This document shows, piece after piece, positions 26,439 to 36,169 of a stretch of DNA of 64,000 bases. Numbering within the stretch: position 1 is the first letter of the stretch; every line of letters starts with the position of its first letter. Made by a program: the position numbers and the translations under genes. This DNA is from Legionella birminghamensis (GTDB lineage: Bacteria > Pseudomonadota > Gammaproteobacteria > Legionellales > Legionellaceae): the NCBI RefSeq assembly GCF_900452515.1, contig NZ_UGNW01000001.1:2356001-2420000 (forward strand), in the 5' to 3' direction. The notes beneath the pieces were generated by a model, which made no database searches, was not told the origin of the DNA, and worked only from the letters and a program-made list of their open reading frames with translations.

Positions 26439-27031
26439 GATTTATATCGGTAAATTTTTGCGGTTAACTTCATTTCCAGCAAATCGCCGGACGCGGTTTT
26501 TTGTTTTTCTTCCTTAACAGTATTGATTTCAAAATCATGTAAAGTCACAATGCGGCTCATCTGGGCCACCCGGCTTAGAAAAACAGCCAGCTGGTGATAA
26601 TTGCCAATCACAACAATGTTAATAGGCACTTCAATATAAAAATCATGTACAACCTCTGGAGCAGGGGCAAACAACTCAAATGTCAGGCCGCTACTGATAC
26701 CCGTTTTGGAGATATCTTCCAGTAAACCGGGCATTTCGTTTTGCGCCGGCAACTGCTTTAGCATTTTACCAAATCGCGCGGTCATTACCTGCATCTGTGT
26801 GCGGTAGGCCTGTAAATTGGCTGCCTGCCTTTGTTTTTGCTCAAACTCAGTTTTCAAAGCGGTTTGGGTTGTTTTCAAGCTGTCATATTCTTCAAAATAA
26901 GATTTGATAATCAGCCAATAACCAAGCCCGATTACCAACATTGCCAGGATGCCCGCAACAATATATTTGACCATTGGAGGCCATTGTCCGGCATTTTCCA
27001 GCGTTAATTCACTTAAGTTTAAATTAGTCAT
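26435..27031 (-). CDS. pilO: type IV pilus inner membrane protein PilO
   Basis: 198 residues. A short cytoplasmic N-terminus, one membrane segment (about 26-46: YIVAGILAMLVIGLGYWLII), a coiled coil (50-85, YDSLKTTQTALKTEFEQKQ), and a ferredoxin-like periplasmic domain (FELFAPAPEVVHDFYIEVPI, IVTLHDFEI). It dimerises with PilN and links the cytoplasmic PilM ring to PilP/PilQ. Starts overlap with neighbours (ATGA) on both sides, so translation is coupled. Confidence 0.95.
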   Translation of the reverse strand: MTNLNLSELTLENAGQWPPMVKYIVAGILAMLVIGLGYWLIIKSYFEEYDSLKTTQTALKTEFEQKQRQAANLQAYRTQMQVMTARFGKMLKQLPAQNEMPGLLEDISKTGISSGLTFELFAPAPEVVHDFYIEVPINIVVIGNYHQLAVFLSRVAQMSRIVTLHDFEINTVKEEKQKTASGDLLEMKLTAKIYRYKS

Positions 27032-27624
27032 AATGTCAGTAATGCGCTGCTTTTGGGTTTAAGTACGAAGCTTAATTTGAACTCATTTTCACCGGTCTCA
27101 GGTGTAGGGTTCACTGCAGCATTCGCATCCTGTTGATCCTTGCTTTTTTTAATTTCCGTTAACTCAGGCTCTTGAATCCACGGATTTGCTTCAATGTTTC
27201 TCATTAAAATCGATACATTACTGTTAGACTCGGAATAACCCAGCAAGGTGATGCGATTTCCCTCCCGTTTCATCTGGGTCAGATAAACGCCATCAGGGAG
27301 TACTTTAATAAGTTCATCAAATAAATGAACAGTCAGTCCGCGTGTTGCCTGCAAATTCTGCACAATGGTCATTCGGGAAATAAGACTTGCCCTTAAATCT
27401 TTCAGTTTTTTTATTTCCGCAATTTGCCCATTCAAAATATTAATTTCATTTTGAAGGAGCTGATTTCGGTGCCTTTGTGCACTCACCAGATCCGAAGCAT
27501 AGTAAAACAGGGCAAAAACAATCGTTCCCCCTAGAATCAAGGCCGTCAGTAATAAACGGATGAATTCATTTTTTTCACGTTCGCGTTTAATCTCGCGCCA
27601 TGGCAAAAGATTAATAGTTGTCAT
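27028..27624 (-). CDS. pilN: type IV pilus inner membrane protein PilN
   Basis: 198 residues. The N-terminus MTTINLLPWREIKREREKNEF contains the conserved INLLPWR motif that binds the PilM groove. One membrane segment (about 23-44, LLLTALILGGTIVFALFYYA) is followed by a coiled coil and a periplasmic ferredoxin-like domain (LPDGVYLTQMKREGNRITLLGYSES in parts). It starts two bases after pilM. Confidence 0.96.
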   Translation of the reverse strand: MTTINLLPWREIKREREKNEFIRLLLTALILGGTIVFALFYYASDLVSAQRHRNQLLQNEINILNGQIAEIKKLKDLRASLISRMTIVQNLQATRGLTVHLFDELIKVLPDGVYLTQMKREGNRITLLGYSESNSNVSILMRNIEANPWIQEPELTEIKKSKDQQDANAAVNPTPETGENEFKLSFVLKPKSSALLTL

Positions 27625-27626
27625 CG

Positions 27627-28691
27627 TTAATCAACCTCTCTTAATGCCAATCCGCAGGCAATCATCAAGGAAGGTGCATCAGCAGTTAATTGCTCGCGAT
27701 TTACTGATTTGGCTATATCGAGCTGCTCAAAAGGATTTGCGATGGAAACGGGAATGCCTGTGCTTTCCTGAATTTTTTCGGCGAGACCTGGTAGTTTCGC
27801 AACACCGCCGGCGAGCAAAATGTGATCAATAAAACCATAATGACTGGTGGAAAAGAAAAACTGCAGCGCCCTTTTGATCTGAACCTGCAGCATTTCCCGG
27901 AATGGGTTGAGGATATGTTCCTCATAATCTTCGGGCATGCTATTGGTTGAATTCATTTTCATTGCTTCCTGATATGACATCCCATAATGCATGGCAATGG
28001 CATCGACAAGCTGCTTCCCGCCAAACTCCTCCTCGCGGGTAAAAATCATTTTTAAGCCATGAAGGACAAAAAAATGCGAATAAAGTGCGCCAATATCAAT
28101 AATCGCAATCACTTTATCCCGCCCCTGGGCTGGTAATGATTGACTGAGACACTGCGCAGCCCTTTCTACTGCAAAGGATTCCACATCCACAACCAGAGTC
28201 TCAAGACCGGCTCTTTTTACTGCCTCTACACGGCTATTTACATTTTCACTTCGTGAAGCAACGATGAGGACATCCAGTAAAGCGGCATTTTTTGGGGAAG
28301 CCCCGATCACTTCAAAATCAAGGTTAACTTCATTAACCGGATATGGAATATATTTTTCAGCTTCCATAATAATAAATTCTTCCATTTCAGACTCGGTCAA
28401 CCCCTCATTAATCTGAATGGTTTTACTGATTACGGCAGAGTCGGGAACAGCCAACACAGCATTTTTACTGTTAAGACTTTCCGCAAGAATCATTTGTTTG
28501 ATGGAATAAGCAATTGCATCGATATCCTTAACTGTATTTCCCTCCACCGCATTCAAAGGCAGCAATTGGGACGCGTAGCCATTAACACAGTGCTGCTGGG
28601 CTGAACCGCTGATTTCCACAATTTTAATGGAGGTCGAGCTGATATCAATGCCAAGCAAGGACTGACGTCTTGGTTTAAACAATTTAAGCAC
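27627..28691 (-). CDS. pilM: type IV pilus assembly ATPase-fold protein PilM
   Basis: 354 residues, cytoplasmic actin-like (FtsA-like) fold. Phosphate-1 motif LLGIDISSTSIKIVEIS (13-29), VLAVPDSAVISKTI, phosphate-2 motif VIAIIDIGALYSHFFVL, and adenosine motif ILLAGGVAKLPGLAEKI (about 293-309). It begins the pilMNOPQ operon. The GTG start at 28691 has AGGGAG seven bases before it. It is divergent from the coiled-coil gene and PBP1A; pilM beside a class A PBP is the usual arrangement, interrupted here by one extra gene. Confidence 0.96.
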   Translation of the reverse strand: MLKLFKPRRQSLLGIDISSTSIKIVEISGSAQQHCVNGYASQLLPLNAVEGNTVKDIDAIAYSIKQMILAESLNSKNAVLAVPDSAVISKTIQINEGLTESEMEEFIIMEAEKYIPYPVNEVNLDFEVIGASPKNAALLDVLIVASRSENVNSRVEAVKRAGLETLVVDVESFAVERAAQCLSQSLPAQGRDKVIAIIDIGALYSHFFVLHGLKMIFTREEEFGGKQLVDAIAMHYGMSYQEAMKMNSTNSMPEDYEEHILNPFREMLQVQIKRALQFFFSTSHYGFIDHILLAGGVAKLPGLAEKIQESTGIPVSIANPFEQLDIAKSVNREQLTADAPSLMIACGLALREVD

Positions 28692-28944
28692 GCGTAATCT
28701 CCCTTCAGGTATCTACCATGCAATGAAAACTGGACGTGTAACTTCCGGATAATGAGGCGGTTTCCTCCCATATCCTAACGTAAGACCATAAAAAAAGGAA
28801 ACTTTTATTTATTGATTGCTATTCGACCTAAAACTGTTCGTATTTATTTTTTACTAACCACCTGTTCAACGCTTGCACTCTTCGTTCGCATAAAATATAG
28901 TGAATAATCTGGTAGCGGTTTCACATACAGTACAAGGAGTTTCA

Positions 28945-30030
28945 ATGATTATAAGTGAAATGATTAGTACACTGGAAAATATCATTTTAGCCTATTGCAC
29001 ACGGCAAGGTGCCTCTATTAATCCAGCCTTTAAGGACTTGCCTCAGCCCAGCAAAGAAAAACAACTGCAAGAGCTTATAAAATTAGCAATTAAGCCTCAA
29101 CACAGTGAACGGCAATCCTTATATGAGTATACATTGCAGGTTATTTCACTCCTGAGCGCAATTGCGAGCCAATCTGAACCGACAGGCGAGAGCTTGAAAG
29201 AAGCACAGAATGCCCTGCAGAATTTCCTTCTTAACATTCGTACCCTTTTAAAAGCACCTCAGGAATCTGAAGTCACAATTAACACCGGCGGCAAAGAAAT
29301 TGCTATGCTGGGTTTACTTGTCAAAGGAGGGACCTTTTTTGCGGATTCCTATTGTTACTCAGGGCAGCTTTTTGCCAATCAGTTATTCTCTGCCCTTAAA
29401 GTGGATGAGAAAACCGTTTCGCAAGTACGACTCTGCGAGGAAGCTGCATTCTGTTTTAGCCCATTGGAAAACCGTGTTTTAAGTAAAAATATTAAGGCGC
29501 TTGAAACAAGGATAGAAAATCTGAATGGTCAATTATCATCAACACTGAATGATAAGGGGTCGATTAGTCAGCAAGCTGACAAGCTGCGCTCGCAAAGGGA
29601 CATGCTGGTGAGCGAAAAAGAAGATGCTTTAAAAAAGTTAGCTGAAAGCGAAGCCCTGGCAGAACGCCACCTGGAGCAGTCCAGGCAGATTCAGGCTGAA
29701 AACTCTGAGAAAGATCAGATCATTACAGCCCAGCAGGAAGAAATAGCGCATTTAAAGAAAGCACTTGCTGAAAGCAAAAAAGAATGCGAAAAGCTTGGTA
29801 AAGAGAATGAAAAACTGCATGAAGATATTTCAGCCATGAAACTCGAGACTCCAATAGCCCGGACATTTCCCCCTATGGGATTTCTGTACGGCACTCCCGG
29901 CAATAGTCCATATAGCCTTTTTATGAACAATCTGCAGAGTCGGGGACTGGTTGAAAAGAAAAAGTCAATGAACGATAGCGATGAGCTTCCCACTTTGAAC
30001 CTGGGCGGCGCTTCTTTTAATCCTGATTAG
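28945..30030 (+). CDS. coiled-coil protein of unknown function, possible effector
   Basis: 361 residues from the ATG at 28945, chosen for AAGGAG directly upstream. Residues 1-175 are helical with no known motif. Residues 176-302 form a long coiled coil (ALETRIENLNGQLSSTLNDK, then heptads with Glu, Lys and Leu). A Pro/Gly region (TFPPMGFLYGTPGNSPYSLF) and a tail with Lys, Asp, Glu and Ser (EKKKSMNDSDELPTLN) follow. There is no signal peptide or membrane segment. Coiled coil plus a polar Glu/Ser tail is common among Dot/Icm substrates. It lies between pilM and the PBP gene, where other gammaproteobacteria have nothing. Confidence 0.65.
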   Translation: MIISEMISTLENIILAYCTRQGASINPAFKDLPQPSKEKQLQELIKLAIKPQHSERQSLYEYTLQVISLLSAIASQSEPTGESLKEAQNALQNFLLNIRTLLKAPQESEVTINTGGKEIAMLGLLVKGGTFFADSYCYSGQLFANQLFSALKVDEKTVSQVRLCEEAAFCFSPLENRVLSKNIKALETRIENLNGQLSSTLNDKGSISQQADKLRSQRDMLVSEKEDALKKLAESEALAERHLEQSRQIQAENSEKDQIITAQQEEIAHLKKALAESKKECEKLGKENEKLHEDISAMKLETPIARTFPPMGFLYGTPGNSPYSLFMNNLQSRGLVEKKKSMNDSDELPTLNLGGASFNPD

Positions 30031-30047
30031 TATTTAATCCCTCTTTA

Positions 30048-30075
30048 TGCGCTTTATTATTCGCAATAAAGCGCA
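30048..30075. terminator. perfect 11-base inverted repeat after the coiled-coil gene
   Basis: TGCGCTTTATT (30048-30058) and AATAAAGCGCA (30065-30075) with a six-base loop, 18 bases after the stop at 30030. It can form a stable hairpin, but the run of T expected of an intrinsic terminator is missing, so the terminator call is tentative. Confidence 0.4.
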
Positions 30076-30125
30076 AAATCGCGTTATAATCATCGCATTT
30101 CCATTTTATCAAGCTCCACACTCAC

Positions 30126-32495
30126 ATGAAAAAATCGTTTTCCTTTTGGCGTAAAGGGCTCTGGGCGCTTTTAAGCCTTTTCTTTGTTGGGGTCGTTGGA
30201 GTCAGTTTTCTTTATCTTTATTTGGAAAGCCAGCTTCCGAATGTCGATTCATTAAAAACAGTCCATTTTCAAGTACCGCTGCGGGTTTACACCCAAGATG
30301 GTAAGTTGATTCAGGAATACGGTGAGAAACGACGTATCCCGCTGACTTATGAGGAAATTCCAAAAACACTGGTCTACGCACTCCTGGCTACAGAAGATCA
30401 GCGCTTTTTCGAGCACCCCGGTGTCGATGTAATGGGACTAGGGCGTGCAATGGTCAATATGATTCAGACCGGCTCAAAATCACAGGGCGGAAGTACTATT
30501 ACCATGCAGGTTGCCCGTAACTTTTTTCTAAGCCGCAAAAAAACTTTTTTAAGAAAATTTAATGAAATTTTGTTAGCCATCAAAATCGATCGTGAATTAA
30601 GCAAAGAAAAAATCCTGGAGCTTTATTTAAACAAGATTTATCTGGGAAACCGTGCTTATGGCGTTGGAGCTGCCGCTAAAGTCTATTATGGGAAGCAATT
30701 AAAGGACTTAAATCTCGCAGAACTGGCCACCATTGCCGGCTTACCCCAAGCACCGTCCACTCAGAACCCGATTGTTAATCCGGCTGCTGCCAAAAAGCGT
30801 CGCGATCACGTACTCGAACGCCTGCTCGAAGAGAAATACATTACCCAGGAGCAATACAACGAGGCCATCCAGCAGCCAATAACGGCTAAATACCACGGGC
30901 CGAATATTGAAGTCAGCGCCCCTTATGTTGCTGAAATGATTCGTCAATCACTTTATGATCACTATGGTGAAAACGCTTATACCAAAGGCTATAAAGTCTA
31001 TACCACTATTAACAGCAATTTGCAGCTCGCCGCCAATCAGGCGGTATTTAGTCAGCTGATGGCTTACGATCACCGCCACGGCTATCGCGGCGCTGTAGCA
31101 AATATCGGTGCGATTAGCGATCAGTCGCCTGCTGCTGCCCGCAAACTACTGATGCCCTACCCTACCGTGAACGATTTGCAGCCGGTGGTGATTACCGGGC
31201 TTAAAGACAAAGAAGCTTCGGCACTGATGCGCGATGGAACCAGTATAACTATAAAATGGGAAGGCATGTCCTGGGCCAGACCCGCATTGAGAAAGGGATG
31301 GATGGGTAAGGCACCAGTCAATGCGCAGCAGATTTTTAAATTAGGTGATATTGTTTATGTCAGCCAGAAAGAGAATAACTGGTTATTAAATCAGGTACCG
31401 CAGGCGGAAGCGGCATTTATTGCCCTGAACCCGCAAAATGGTGCAATGGAAGCCTTAGTCGGCGGCTTTAATTTTGAAAAAAGTAAGTTTAACCGGGTGA
31501 CTCAATCCAGCAGACAGCCGGGTTCAAGCTTTAAGCCTTTTGTGTACGCTGCCGCACTGAATAAGGACTATACCCTGGCAACGCTGGTTAATGATTCCCC
31601 CATTGTAGTCGATGATCCCAGCCAACCCACTCTGTGGCGTCCGCATAATGACAACCAGACCTTTAACGGGCCTATGCGATTAAAGGAAGCCTTGATTCGT
31701 TCACGTAATCTTGTATCCATTCGGGTTCTGGACGATTTGGGATTTGATTATACGATTGACTTTGTGTCCCGCTTCGGCTTTCGTAAACAGCAATTACCTC
31801 GTGCCTTGTCATTGGCTCTGGGAAGTCTGTCGGTCAGCCCGCTTGAGCTTACCAGCGCTTATGCAGTATTTGCCAATGGCGGCTATCGAGTCGAGCCTTA
31901 TTTAATTGACCACATCACTGACGAAGAAGGAAATGTGCTGCTGCGTGCAAAACCTGCTGTGGTCTGTGACAATTGCGCACAAGCCAAATCCGATTCAGAC
32001 TCTTTTGCACCGCGGGTTATACCGGCTGATATTGCCTTTTTAATGAATACGGCATTAAGGGATGTCGTTCAAAAGGGAACTGCCCGTGCTGCCCGTGTTT
32101 TAAATCGCCAGGACCTTGCCGGAAAAACAGGGACAACCAATGAACAGGTCGATGGCTGGTTTGCTGGTTTTACCCCCAACCTGGTAGCAACCGCCTGGGT
32201 GGGTTATGATACGCCGCAATCCCTGCATGAATACGGGGCAACAGTCGCCCTGCCGATGTGGATTGAATTCATGAAAACGGCACTCAAAAATGTTCCAGAA
32301 CAAAGCCTGCCAAAACCTGAAAATGTTGTGGCAGTGCGCATTGATCCCAAAACCGGTTTACTGGCAAACGATAGCCAGGGTAATGCCATCGTTGAGTATT
32401 TCCGAGAGCAGGATGTGCCCACAGAAGAAGGCGCACCGATAACGGCCGGCAGCGGCTCCTCATCAATGCAGGAAGAAGGGGATAATTTATTCTAA
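30126..32495 (+). CDS. mrcA: penicillin-binding protein 1A
   Basis: 789 residues, class A PBP. A short cytoplasmic start and one membrane segment (about 13-33, LWALLSLFFVGVVGVSFLYL). The glycosyltransferase domain has LLATEDQRFFEHPGVD (the catalytic Glu) and QGGSTITMQVARNFFL. An OB-like insert lies near 320-420. The transpeptidase domain has RQPGSSFKPFVYAAAL (SxxK), SRN in LIRSRNLVS, and KTGTTNEQVDGWFAGF. It polymerises and cross-links peptidoglycan at the inner membrane. Confidence 0.97.
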   Translation: MKKSFSFWRKGLWALLSLFFVGVVGVSFLYLYLESQLPNVDSLKTVHFQVPLRVYTQDGKLIQEYGEKRRIPLTYEEIPKTLVYALLATEDQRFFEHPGVDVMGLGRAMVNMIQTGSKSQGGSTITMQVARNFFLSRKKTFLRKFNEILLAIKIDRELSKEKILELYLNKIYLGNRAYGVGAAAKVYYGKQLKDLNLAELATIAGLPQAPSTQNPIVNPAAAKKRRDHVLERLLEEKYITQEQYNEAIQQPITAKYHGPNIEVSAPYVAEMIRQSLYDHYGENAYTKGYKVYTTINSNLQLAANQAVFSQLMAYDHRHGYRGAVANIGAISDQSPAAARKLLMPYPTVNDLQPVVITGLKDKEASALMRDGTSITIKWEGMSWARPALRKGWMGKAPVNAQQIFKLGDIVYVSQKENNWLLNQVPQAEAAFIALNPQNGAMEALVGGFNFEKSKFNRVTQSSRQPGSSFKPFVYAAALNKDYTLATLVNDSPIVVDDPSQPTLWRPHNDNQTFNGPMRLKEALIRSRNLVSIRVLDDLGFDYTIDFVSRFGFRKQQLPRALSLALGSLSVSPLELTSAYAVFANGGYRVEPYLIDHITDEEGNVLLRAKPAVVCDNCAQAKSDSDSFAPRVIPADIAFLMNTALRDVVQKGTARAARVLNRQDLAGKTGTTNEQVDGWFAGFTPNLVATAWVGYDTPQSLHEYGATVALPMWIEFMKTALKNVPEQSLPKPENVVAVRIDPKTGLLANDSQGNAIVEYFREQDVPTEEGAPITAGSGSSSMQEEGDNLF

Positions 32496-32647
32496 ACGCG
32501 AAGCCTTGATTAATTGGCTGCCTGTGGCAACTTGAATCCACTCCGCGGTGTTAACCATTCGAATTCACGCGGCACCGACATAAAGGTATCCACACAAATG
32601 CCTACACCCCTTATCAGATTAGTTGAGTCTGAGGGAGAAGGCATTTG

Positions 32648-32722
32648 TCATTGCGAATGAAGTGAAGCAATCCAGTGTTCGGTGTTCCGTTCTGGATTGC
32701 TTCGCTATGCTCGCAAAGACGG
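32648..32722. repeat. REP-like palindrome containing GAAGCAATCCAG
   Basis: TCATTGCGAATGAAGTGAAG with CAATCCAG is followed, after a 14-base centre, by its near complement (CTGGATTGCTTCGC ... TCGCAAAGAC). Arms are about 28 bases with a few mismatches. A second copy lies at 62297-62383. It sits in the gap after mrcA, which also holds a degenerate piece of the GC-rich repeat at about 32543-32600 (CACGCGGCACCGACA). Confidence 0.75.
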
Positions 32723-32793
32723 CTTGTAACTTGTGTAGAGGCCCACTTATTTTATAATCACAATAACTTTAGCATTTAGATGAAGGTAAGTAG

Positions 32794-33969
32794 ATGGGGT
32801 TGAATTTTGTAAAAAACTTCTGGGATGATCTTGCCTCAATCCTACAGCATAGATCGCAGCGAATATTTGTATTTCGCTTTTTTATGGGTGTATTAAGCTT
32901 ATTTTTAATTGAGACATTTTTGAAAAACATCGGTTTACCAAGCGGTTTTACAGGAATTTTTTTATACGTTTTATCAATTATTCTTTTATACCCACCACTT
33001 CCATTTGATATATTGACTCAGTATATTGTACAGCTGGATCGGCGGCTTTTTCCAAGTACTCCAAGAAACGTGGAACTCAATCGACACGAAGAGCCTCCTC
33101 TTAGCAACCCAGAGCGTAATTCTAGATTTTCTTCAGATATCCAGATGCATATGCTCTTCTTGGCATGGTATGCATTAGAGCATCTGAATCAGCGCAATTC
33201 TAGCAACCATCCTGGTATTATTGAACTCAGAGATATTCCTTTATCATCTGATCGTGACATTACTTTTAATTTGCACAACTTTCTGGAGGCAGAAGGAATT
33301 CGCAGCGAATGGATTCCACGAGAATATACCTGTCCCATTACTATGACGATAATAGATGGAACACCCGTTTATGCCAAAAAAAGCCCCGAGCGGTTTAATC
33401 GAAATGCATTGTTAAACTGGGTCAATAAAGAGAATACGCATCCAATGACACGAGAGGCATTAGCCGCTGATGAGCTAAAAAACGATCGTTTAATGGAAAG
33501 CAAAATTAAGGTTTTTAGCCATTGGATTTTATCTAAAAAAGCTTATCTGGAGACTCTCTCTTTCAAAGAGGCTCTAGGATATGTCAATCAGTTCAAAGAA
33601 CAGCTAGACAAGGCCTTTGCGCTTACAAATGAGTCTGCAATACATCGTTTTACCGAACAGCTGATTACTAAACTCCGCTCGAACTCCATGCTAATTGAGA
33701 TGGATAGGTCGCTTGTGATTGCTGAAAAGGAAGTCAACGCTTTCTCCACTATTGATAGGAAGATTCTTTTTTTTCAACGACTGGGTCTTTCTACAGATGC
33801 AAACACCAAACAAATTGAACGCGCCTATCGCAAATTGGCAAGACCCGTTCATCCAGATAAAAACTCAAATTCTCTAGCAAAAAATCAGTTTTTCAAATTA
33901 ACGGAAGCGAGAGATTATTTGCTAAACAAAGAGAATTCATCTATCTCGGCTTTTGCTCTGGAAGCATAA
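32794..33969 (+). CDS. membrane-anchored protein with U-box-like and C-terminal J-domain, possible effector
   Basis: 391 residues, AAGGT-type ribosome site. Two hydrophobic segments near 26-45 (FVFRFFMGVLSLFLIETFL) and 53-70 (TGIFLYVLSIILLYPPLP). Residues 176-225 read as a U-box: REYTCPITMTIIDGTPVYA, then FNRNALLNWV and HPMTREAL, matching the CPIT..I..PV ... R..L..W......P.TR.PL pattern of E3 ligases. Residues 325-380 read as a J-domain: FFQRLGLSTDANTKQIERAY, RKLARPVHPDKN with the HPD motif at 353-355, then FFKLTEARDYL. U-box effectors such as LubX are known from Legionella; this union with a J-domain is not one I know. Base use is more AT-rich than that of its neighbours. Confidence 0.75.
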   Translation: MGLNFVKNFWDDLASILQHRSQRIFVFRFFMGVLSLFLIETFLKNIGLPSGFTGIFLYVLSIILLYPPLPFDILTQYIVQLDRRLFPSTPRNVELNRHEEPPLSNPERNSRFSSDIQMHMLFLAWYALEHLNQRNSSNHPGIIELRDIPLSSDRDITFNLHNFLEAEGIRSEWIPREYTCPITMTIIDGTPVYAKKSPERFNRNALLNWVNKENTHPMTREALAADELKNDRLMESKIKVFSHWILSKKAYLETLSFKEALGYVNQFKEQLDKAFALTNESAIHRFTEQLITKLRSNSMLIEMDRSLVIAEKEVNAFSTIDRKILFFQRLGLSTDANTKQIERAYRKLARPVHPDKNSNSLAKNQFFKLTEARDYLLNKENSSISAFALEA

Positions 33970-33981
33970 TTTCACTGATAA

Positions 33982-34009
33982 CCACGCAACTTAAAAGTTG
34001 CGTGGTTTT
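33982..34009 (+). terminator. intrinsic terminator of the U-box/J-domain gene
   Basis: CCACGCAACTT (33982-33992) and AAGTTGCGTGG (33995-34005), perfect 11-base stem followed by TTTT. It starts 12 bases after the stop and also faces the end of the converging catalase gene. Confidence 0.8.
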
Positions 34010-34023
34010 AAAGGGAATTATAA

Positions 34024-36102
34024 TTACCTGTTCCAAAAACGTATTGAACGAGCGTTTTGAATAAAGCTGGCAATGGAAGACGCTGAATCCAATTTGATGC
34101 ATCCCTTATCCAATTTAATTAATGGATTATTTTTCAGAAGCGCTTCAGTTTCCGAATCAAAACCAATATATTTAAAATTAGTGTAGGCGTCTAAAAGGAA
34201 CTCATGCAATTTAGGATTCTGCTTTAATGGAGCCTCGCTTCCAAGCATGACAACCACGGCATCAAATAAAACAGCGGGAGCTCCGCCTAATTTTTCATTA
34301 GCAACGATCTGGGTATTATCATTTAATAAAGTGCCGCCGATAGTTGAGCAAATTATTGTGTAGTCCGCCCCCTCTTTGCCGATCATTGTTATCAATTTAT
34401 TCAGCACTTTTCCATCAGCCCCTTTCCCAACGAATATCCCGATTCGTCTACCCTCCAATGTATTCACACTGTTTTTCAGAATACTTAATTTTGCAGAAGG
34501 CTCTAAATCCAGGGTAGGCTTAGCAGCGTCACAAGCTTTGGGTAAGGTTGGGAGCCCAAGTCCAAGGCTGACGTTCTGTGCCAGCTTTGAATCAATATTT
34601 AAAAGATGGGCAACCATTCGAACTCGGATGGGTTCTTTTTCTACTTTACTTAATTCAAAAATCAAAGCATCAGCAATATGCTTTTGCTCAACACTGTCCT
34701 GACTAATATAGAATTGCCGAGCCTGACTATAATGATCAGCAAATTTTTCAGGGCGGGCCCTTAACTTCGTCGCCTGAATTTCTTCTGGATAGGAATGAAA
34801 TCCTGCGGGTGATTCACGTGGGCCTTCATGCCAGGAGTTAGGATTATAATTTGCCCGACCCTTTGGATTGTAAAAAGCCATATGGCCATCTTGCTGAAAG
34901 TTTGAAAAAGGACATTTGGGCGCATTAATCGGTAAATGGGTGAAATTGGGTCCTCCCAAACGCTTCAATTGAGTGTCTAAATAGGAAAAATTTCGCCCCT
35001 GTAATAAGGGATCATCGGTGAAATCAATACCTGGTACAATGTTCTGGGTGCAAAATGCCACTTGTTCAGTTTCAGCGAAAAAATTGTCAACACATTTATT
35101 GAGTACCAGACGCCCAGCAATAACCACCGGAACCTCTTCTTCTGGTATGAGCTTTGTCGCATCTAATACATCAAATGGAAATTTCTCAGCTAATTGCTCA
35201 TCAAAGACCTGTAATCCTAATTCCCATTCAGGAAAATTACCACTTTGGATAGCATTCCATAAATCACGGCGATGGTAGTCTGGATCAGCGCCGTTTATTT
35301 TAACTGCTTCATCCCATGTCACTGATTGCATACCCAATTTAGGTTTCCAATGAAACTTGACGAAGGAAGATTGCCCCTTGTGGTTGACCATCCTGAAGGT
35401 GTGGACTCCAAACCCCTCCATGAAACGGAATGAGCGAGGTATGGTTCTATCGGACATAATCCACATGACCATATGCATGCTTTCTGGCGTTAAGGAAATA
35501 AAATCCCAGAAGTTATCATGGGCTGTTTGTGCCTGAGGAAAACCACGATCCGGTTCATCTTTCGCTGCATGAATTATATCTGGAAATTTAATAGGATCCT
35601 GTATGAAAAATACCGGAATATTATTTCCCACGATATCCCAGTTTCCCTGCTGAGTGTAGAGCTTCACCGCAAATCCACGAACATCCCGTGCCAGATCAAC
35701 AGAGCCTTTGTTACCAGCAACTGTTGAGAAACGAACAAACGCCGGAGTAATCTCACCTTTCTTTTGAAAAAGATGGGCGATGGTGAGATGGGACAAGGAC
35801 TCATAAGTCTCAAAAAAACCATGCGCTCCGAATCCTCTTGCGTGAACGACGCGCTCAGGGATTCGTTCATGATCGAAATGGAAAATTTTCTCACGAAAAA
35901 TAAAATCTTCGAGAAGTGAAGGCCCCCGAGCTCCCGCTCTTAGGGTATTTTGATCATCTGAGACAGGGACACCTGCTTGGGTTGTTAACACTGCTCCGCT
36001 ATCACCAAGCTCTTGATGGCAGTCACCGCCTTCCCCCATAAGCATGGTTTCATCATGAAGTTGAATTTTTCCTTTTTTTGACTCGTTAATTTTCTTTGTC
36101 AT
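34024..36102 (-). CDS. katE: large-subunit monofunctional catalase (HPII type)
   Basis: 692 residues from the ATG at 36102 (AAGGA upstream; a TTG one codon earlier is less likely). Haem catalase core with catalytic His in [15 protein letters not shown], Asn in [18 protein letters not shown] and haem-ligand Tyr in [15 protein letters not shown]. The extra C-terminal domain of about 150 residues (from about 540, [20 protein letters not shown]) has the DJ-1/glutaminase-like fold of HPII. It breaks hydrogen peroxide to water and oxygen. Single gene, with a candidate small RNA just upstream on the same strand. Confidence 0.93.
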   Translation of the reverse strand: MTKKINESKKGKIQLHDETMLMGEGGDCHQELGDSGAVLTTQAGVPVSDDQNTLRAGARGPSLLEDFIFREKIFHFDHERIPERVVHARGFGAHGFFETYESLSHLTIAHLFQKKGEITPAFVRFSTVAGNKGSVDLARDVRGFAVKLYTQQGNWDIVGNNIPVFFIQDPIKFPDIIHAAKDEPDRGFPQAQTAHDNFWDFISLTPESMHMVMWIMSDRTIPRSFRFMEGFGVHTFRMVNHKGQSSFVKFHWKPKLGMQSVTWDEAVKINGADPDYHRRDLWNAIQSGNFPEWELGLQVFDEQLAEKFPFDVLDATKLIPEEEVPVVIAGRLVLNKCVDNFFAETEQVAFCTQNIVPGIDFTDDPLLQGRNFSYLDTQLKRLGGPNFTHLPINAPKCPFSNFQQDGHMAFYNPKGRANYNPNSWHEGPRESPAGFHSYPEEIQATKLRARPEKFADHYSQARQFYISQDSVEQKHIADALIFELSKVEKEPIRVRMVAHLLNIDSKLAQNVSLGLGLPTLPKACDAAKPTLDLEPSAKLSILKNSVNTLEGRRIGIFVGKGADGKVLNKLITMIGKEGADYTIICSTIGGTLLNDNTQIVANEKLGGAPAVLFDAVVVMLGSEAPLKQNPKLHEFLLDAYTNFKYIGFDSETEALLKNNPLIKLDKGCIKLDSASSIASFIQNARSIRFWNR

Positions 36103-36169
36103 CAAATATCCTTATTAATTTTTTTATGTTGATACTGACCTAAGTCCATGGCCTCTCCAATACTTGTGA

